DNA from: Welwitschia mirabilis
Taxonomy: Eukaryota; Gnetophyta; Gnetopsida; Welwitschiales
DNA length: 64,000 bases
Direction: 5' to 3'
Assembly (NCBI GenBank): GCA_051453625.1
Contig: JBOZIK010000001.1
Span: forward strand, 262,319,069 to 262,383,068
Positions within the stretch are counted from its first letter, which is position 1, and each line of letters starts with the position of its first letter. Below are positions 59,598 through 64,000 of this stretch, piece after piece. Under the pieces are notes generated by a model. That model made no database searches and was not told where the DNA came from. It saw nothing but the letters and a program-made list of their open reading frames with translations. Both the position numbers and the translations under genes were made by a program.

Positions 59598-59755
59598 TCT
59601 AGGATTCCATATTATAATGCAAGTCTTATATAAGTGTGTTTTGTGAGTGTTTTTAAGCATGTTGAGTTATTACATTATTGATTTTTTGTGAGGGAAAATC
59701 ATAATATCATGATCATAGATCTAATGGTTATCTCATGAATTCTCTACTATGTGAA
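59598..59755 (+). repeat. 3' LTR fragment of the copia element
   Basis: TCTAGGATTCCATATTATAA and the following TGTGTTTTGTGAGTG and TTATTGATTTT blocks align with 55262-55470. It joins the RT frame directly, marking an internal deletion. Confidence 0.7.
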
Positions 59756-61949
59756 AAAAAAACATACATAAAATACAAATGCAACTTTTTAAAATTTGAT
59801 TTATATAAGTTCTCAACATAAATAATAATATAAGTAATATTTATCATAAGATTGTCTAGTCACTAAATCCAAAAACATATAGTAAATAAATATAAACAAT
59901 TGTAATATCTTTCCTTTAGTTTGAAGTTAAAATTAAAATTTAGAAAAGAAATTACTATTAAATATTAATTGACTAAAGTATTTAGTAAATGGTATAGAGT
60001 ATCTAATTCAAACCTCTAATTCTCCTCTCTTTAAAAACAACTAGGATTTTGGTATCCTTATTAAAATCTTATCTATCCAAAAACTCCTAAATTATGGGAA
60101 GATACTTTAAACTAAACAAGGATTGATTGAAACATACTTGTTTCAAGATTATTTTTTACTTAGAAAGGTCTTTTAATGATACAAAGGGAAAAATTAAAAG
60201 TATTTCACTTGTAAAGGAATAGTTAAAGATTGTAAAAACCACAATATAAATATATCCATTAGAGGAACTATTTTATATCCACCTTAAAGAGTATATTATG
60301 CATTAGAAAGTGATGAATTTAAATAAGGAGAATGTATCTACTTAGTAAATACATCTAAACCTCACTTAACTCAAGAAGGAATAATAGGAATGCCAACATT
60401 AATTTGATATATACCTAGTTAGAAAAATAAAAATAAACATGATAATAAAAATATGAAACTGATAATGCACCTATATCCATTTTTCACTCACTCCACACTT
60501 AAACAAAACATGTAAGATTTAAGATAACTTATATATGATAGATATGCCAACTATAAGTACAACTCAAGCTAATTTAAATAATAACATATAGTACTTCTAT
60601 GAAACTTAACATTACAAAATTTATGATAAGGGTATGAACCTATATATACAATGGAAATTTTAAATACCATATTCCATATGTAACCAATTTTTATGTCATT
60701 TTCTACTCAACATTTGAGCCTTTCATCTAGGTCTTTTCTAATAANNNNNNNNNNTTAATTCCATGATAATATTTCATTAGAGTATGAATTAATAACCTAT
60801 ATTTTTATCAATAATATTCAATATAAGGCTAACAACAAAAAATTTTTATTTAATACCTCTATTAAGATTAAGTCAATCATGTAGTTTATTAGCGATACAT
60901 ATTTCACAAACAACACTATACTTTGATTGACATTTAATACTATCATAAAATCTCAAAATAATCCTTTATAATAATTTATCCTAAAGGCATGATCGAATCT
61001 ATAAATATAATAAAGACTTTCAATAAAATCCAATTATACTATCTCCTTTATGACAAACTTAATTTTAAGCTTTTGGAGCTTAGGATCTTGAAAATGTAGC
61101 TCAAATAGAAAATAAATTTTAATAAGAAAAAACTTGAGATGAATCATGAATTTTTTCATTTACCATGATGCAAAAGTGAGAAATGTACAACTACTATTCT
61201 TCTTCCATGAAATAGACACTAACAATTTTATGATACATCTAATATAATTAAAAAACATGTTAGGACTTCTATGCCATATAAATATGGATAAGATGAATAT
61301 TACTTTATGTAGAACAACCCTTAAAGATAAAGTAAACTTATGGTTGTAAATCCTATGAAGTCTAATTTAATATTAGAATAAATTTAATAATGCCTTCATA
61401 AGTAAGCTCCTTTCTAGAAATAAACTCTTAAAAAAACCATTGAGTTTTTGGTAAAAAGGTAAAGAGGATTATAAGGAAGAATANNNNNNNNNNNNNNNNN
61501 NNNNNNNNNNNNNNNNNNNNNNNNNNNNNNNNNNNNNNNNNNNNNNNNNNNNNNNNNNNNNNNNNNNNNNNNNNNNNNNNNNNTTCACATTTTTAGAGAC
61601 TATATTAAAATATTTCTCATCATGGATTTTGATCTCATCAACCATTATAAATCTTCATTAAAGGCTTTTACACAGGTAACATGTTGATATTATAGTAGGA
61701 GGAAATATATTAAATAAAACACTTGAATTAGATTTTAAGATATTGAAATAAATAATTTATCTAAGTAAGAGATGAATAATAATACCAATCAAGTAAGTTT
61801 TATTTAATTAATAATAAGATAGATTTATGAAAAATATGCAAGAAAGATGGATAAAATGATATGAATATGAAGTTAACACAATAGATGTAAATACCAATTA
61901 TAGCTCATGCATGAACTCCTATAACCTAAATATGGTATGTAATATGTTG
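59756..61949. other. Unrecognised AT-rich region with one coding-like stretch
   Basis: No TE domain is recognised. Around 60180-60420 the plus strand reads like a decayed coding region, with peptide stretches such as CKNHNINISIRGT, GECIYLVNTSKPHLT and EGIIGMPTLI separated by few stops. I do not recognise the family. Gaps of 10 N (60745-60754) and 100 N (61484-61583) fall here. Confidence 0.4.
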
Positions 61950-62997
61950 CATTGCATAATTGTAAAAACATTTATACTTAAAAATATCCTATCATTTACA
62001 AATAAAATAGATATATTACATAATACATCACACTAATATAGTTGGGAGTAAACCCAAATGTCATATCTCATTAAAAACTTACGAGAGGAGAATTAAGGAT
62101 TGATTTTCAACAAAGTACAGTAACTAAAATTAAAGAACACTGTAGAAAATAAAAGATGCAATGTAGATACAAGATGAAACTAACTAAATACAATATAGAA
62201 TGAAACTAAACTACTTTCTTTTAGTCTTAATAAAGGCTACCTTTAATGATATACATCATCAATGATATTTTTACTAGATCAAGGGCATTATAAACCATAA
62301 GGGACATCTTATAAACTAACATACATAAAAAAAAAGAGTTTATATTAAAAGGAACCAAAGAGCTAATTTATAAAATAGTTGGGCCTCAATTTAGGGTGCA
62401 CAGCCCTCCAACAAGGAAACATCATTCTAAAACTCTTAAGATGGTTCTCTCACCCTTCGATCCCCTATTATGATAATTTCTAGTGTAACGAAAATAGAGA
62501 GGAGAGTCTAAGAAGGACTTATTTATAGGGTTATAGACTAGAAAACAATAAACAAATGATTCTATAATACACATTCTTTTATAGATAAGAAATAGATAAA
62601 ATGGTCAAGAGTCAGCTATCAGAGTTAGTTACAATATCAATGCCATCCTAACTATCATTTGGACAATGATGGAAACAATAGCTCATTACAAAAGATTACT
62701 CATCAGTGTCTTAGCAGTCGACTTAGCAGTTCATGTTAGCATCTAATAGTATCATTGTATTTCCTATTCTTAGGGAAATAGAGTAGATGATGGTCTTCTT
62801 TATCATCCAAATCAGCAGAAGCTAGCCTCTTTCTATAAGAAATCTTCTTTCACATCCATGAGTATTATAATGTATCATAAATACCTCAATTTTACTAAGA
62901 ATTGTACATTTCTAAGATCTTCTATTAATTTTTCAAAATCCTCAAAATTATAGCTAAACTTGTGTAAATTTCCTATAAAATAGTTGACAAAACCCCA
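61950..62997 (-). repeat. Athila-type LTR (probably solo)
   Basis: It aligns with element F's LTR in the same orientation: AATATCCTAT near 61985, CCAAATGTCATAT near 62050, TGTAGAAAATAA near 62140, and AATTTCTAGTGTAA near 62475. Motif-like copies lie at 62643-62674 and 62783-62815. No PBS or gag is visible below 61950 and no post-pol ORF above 62997, so it is probably a solo LTR. Confidence 0.6.
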
Positions 62998-64000
62998 TTA
63001 ACTAACCATAAATTATTAGTGTAACATAGCCCTCCACTTAGCCTTTGTTAGTTCCTAATAAAAACTAGTTGAAAAATCATGAATGCGAGCTAATTTGTTT
63101 TACAAAAAACCAATCTAAAATTATAAACTAGGCTTATAAAATAGATCTCATATTAAAATAATTATTTATGCATGATGTATATAAAAATTTTAAAATTATG
63201 TCTTATAAAAAAATGAAATAACTCAAAAAATTAAAAAATGAGTAATGAAAATGTGTTCTTCTTTCCCTTGAGAAAAAAAAATATCTCATATTGGATAATA
63301 AAGAAAAAAAAAGTGTACAGAAGTGAGAAGGTAGATGATGGATGTTTTTGAAGCTGGATAAATTTTGAAATTAAGTTGAAATCTAAGTAAATAAATGTCA
63401 AATTTGAAAGGTATAGATGTATGAAACATTCTGACAAGTAAAGAAAGAGTTCACAATGAAAATATTCTATCATAAAATGATTATAAGTAGCATCGAGAAC
63501 TCCAAAAAACTAAACATAAACATCACCAAATTATTTATCTAAGTAATAAATCAATTCTTTATCGAAAAGTAGGTAAGAAATATATGGCATTAACTTTGAA
63601 ATAGCTAAAAAACAATAAAAGAAAATAAAAAGTATGAACATAAGGTAATATAAACAAGATATCCTAGCTATCTAAAATTTTAACCTCACAGACTCTTATG
63701 AAAGAAATCATAACATCACTTGATTTGAAAATGCATGACTTGATGTATTAAAAAAATTTCATTCGACAAAGCGGTGGTTATAACGATGCTAAAAATAAAA
63801 TACTTTAAACAATGAATGATCAGACTAAAGAGTTGCTCAAAAATAAACTCACTTACCAATCATCTTAAAACAAACACCTAAGTCTCAAGAAATGAAATGA
63901 TCATGTGGAAAGACTAAGAGTCTGGGAAATAGGTAATGCCTAATACTAGGGATATCACTCATCCCATAACCTTTATGTTTTAATTATTTTATTACCCATG
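62998..64000. other. AT-rich region, nothing recognised
   Basis: No coding frame, LTR or RNA gene is recognisable. The open stretch at 63231-63473 (minus) is a low-complexity Phe/Leu/Ser-rich translation of A-rich sequence. Confidence 0.5.

Larger units (their letters stand above)
54380..59755 (+). mobile_element. Ty1/copia element (decayed, 3' end deleted)
   Basis: Plus-strand copia element: 5' LTR (about 54380-55695), iMet-type PBS, gag, protease, integrase and RT in the copia order (integrase before RT). The RT runs to about 59597 and then joins directly to an internal LTR piece, so the end of RT, RNase H, PPT and start of the 3' LTR are deleted. Lineage is probably Tork/SIRE-like from the UBN2-type gag and acidic linker, but not certain. 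Confidence 0.8.

Noticed and set aside
1-64000. CRISPR array or bacterial operon
   Set aside because: No short direct repeats with unique spacers; the tandem arrays are long-unit repeats inside plant retrotransposons, and there are no long bacterial-type ORFs.

Overview
The window looks like nuclear DNA from a large, repeat-rich plant genome. It is very AT-rich (under about 30% GC by eye) and CpG is scarce. I find no intact host gene. Almost everything recognisable is decayed retroelement: Ty3/gypsy of three kinds, one Ty1/copia, one LINE, and a U6 snRNA pseudogene. The decay has one character: C-to-T and G-to-A changes, with conserved Gln, Arg and Trp codons turned into stops. This is what long-term deamination of methylated cytosine produces. 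The extreme AT bias and old, deaminated LTR elements would fit a gnetophyte such as Welwitschia, but that is inference.

Layout. (1) At 213-315 a U6 snRNA-like sequence runs straight into a LINE ORF2 (endonuclease 316-1786, reverse transcriptase 15523-16925). The LINE is split by Ty3/gypsy element B (minus strand, 1787-15517). B's 3' LTR is itself split by element A, a plus-strand member of the same family (1875-11782). A and B carry the same ~91-bp tandem repeat array between PBS and gag. (2) From 16930 to 41680 lies element D, a minus-strand chromovirus (Tekay/Del type) with LTRs over 3 kb. Its 3' LTR is split by element C, a 12.5-kb Athila-type element (17966-30479) with LTRs, tRNA-Asp-type PBS, gag, pol, a post-pol ORF and a near-perfect 5-bp target duplication. 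Its 5' LTR is broken by element E, another Athila-type copy (5' LTR and gag, 41681-45287). (3) E meets an inverted relative, F (45288-50713, minus: LTR, gag, protease, RT, RNase H). F shares its LTR with an upstream partial copy (post-pol ORF 51200-52466 and a further LTR 52567-53445). (4) 54380-59755 is a Ty1/copia element with 5' LTR, PBS, gag, integrase and RT, ending in a deletion into a 3' LTR fragment. (5) 59756-64000 is mostly unrecognised, apart from an Athila-type LTR at 61950-62997.

The observations most worth a second look are: the U6-LINE junction; a 30-bp stem-loop motif that recurs in LTRs, leaders, post-pol spacer and 3' UTR of the Athila-type elements; the 91-bp arrays inside elements A and B; and sequence duplicated across several N gaps, which probably reflects assembly error.
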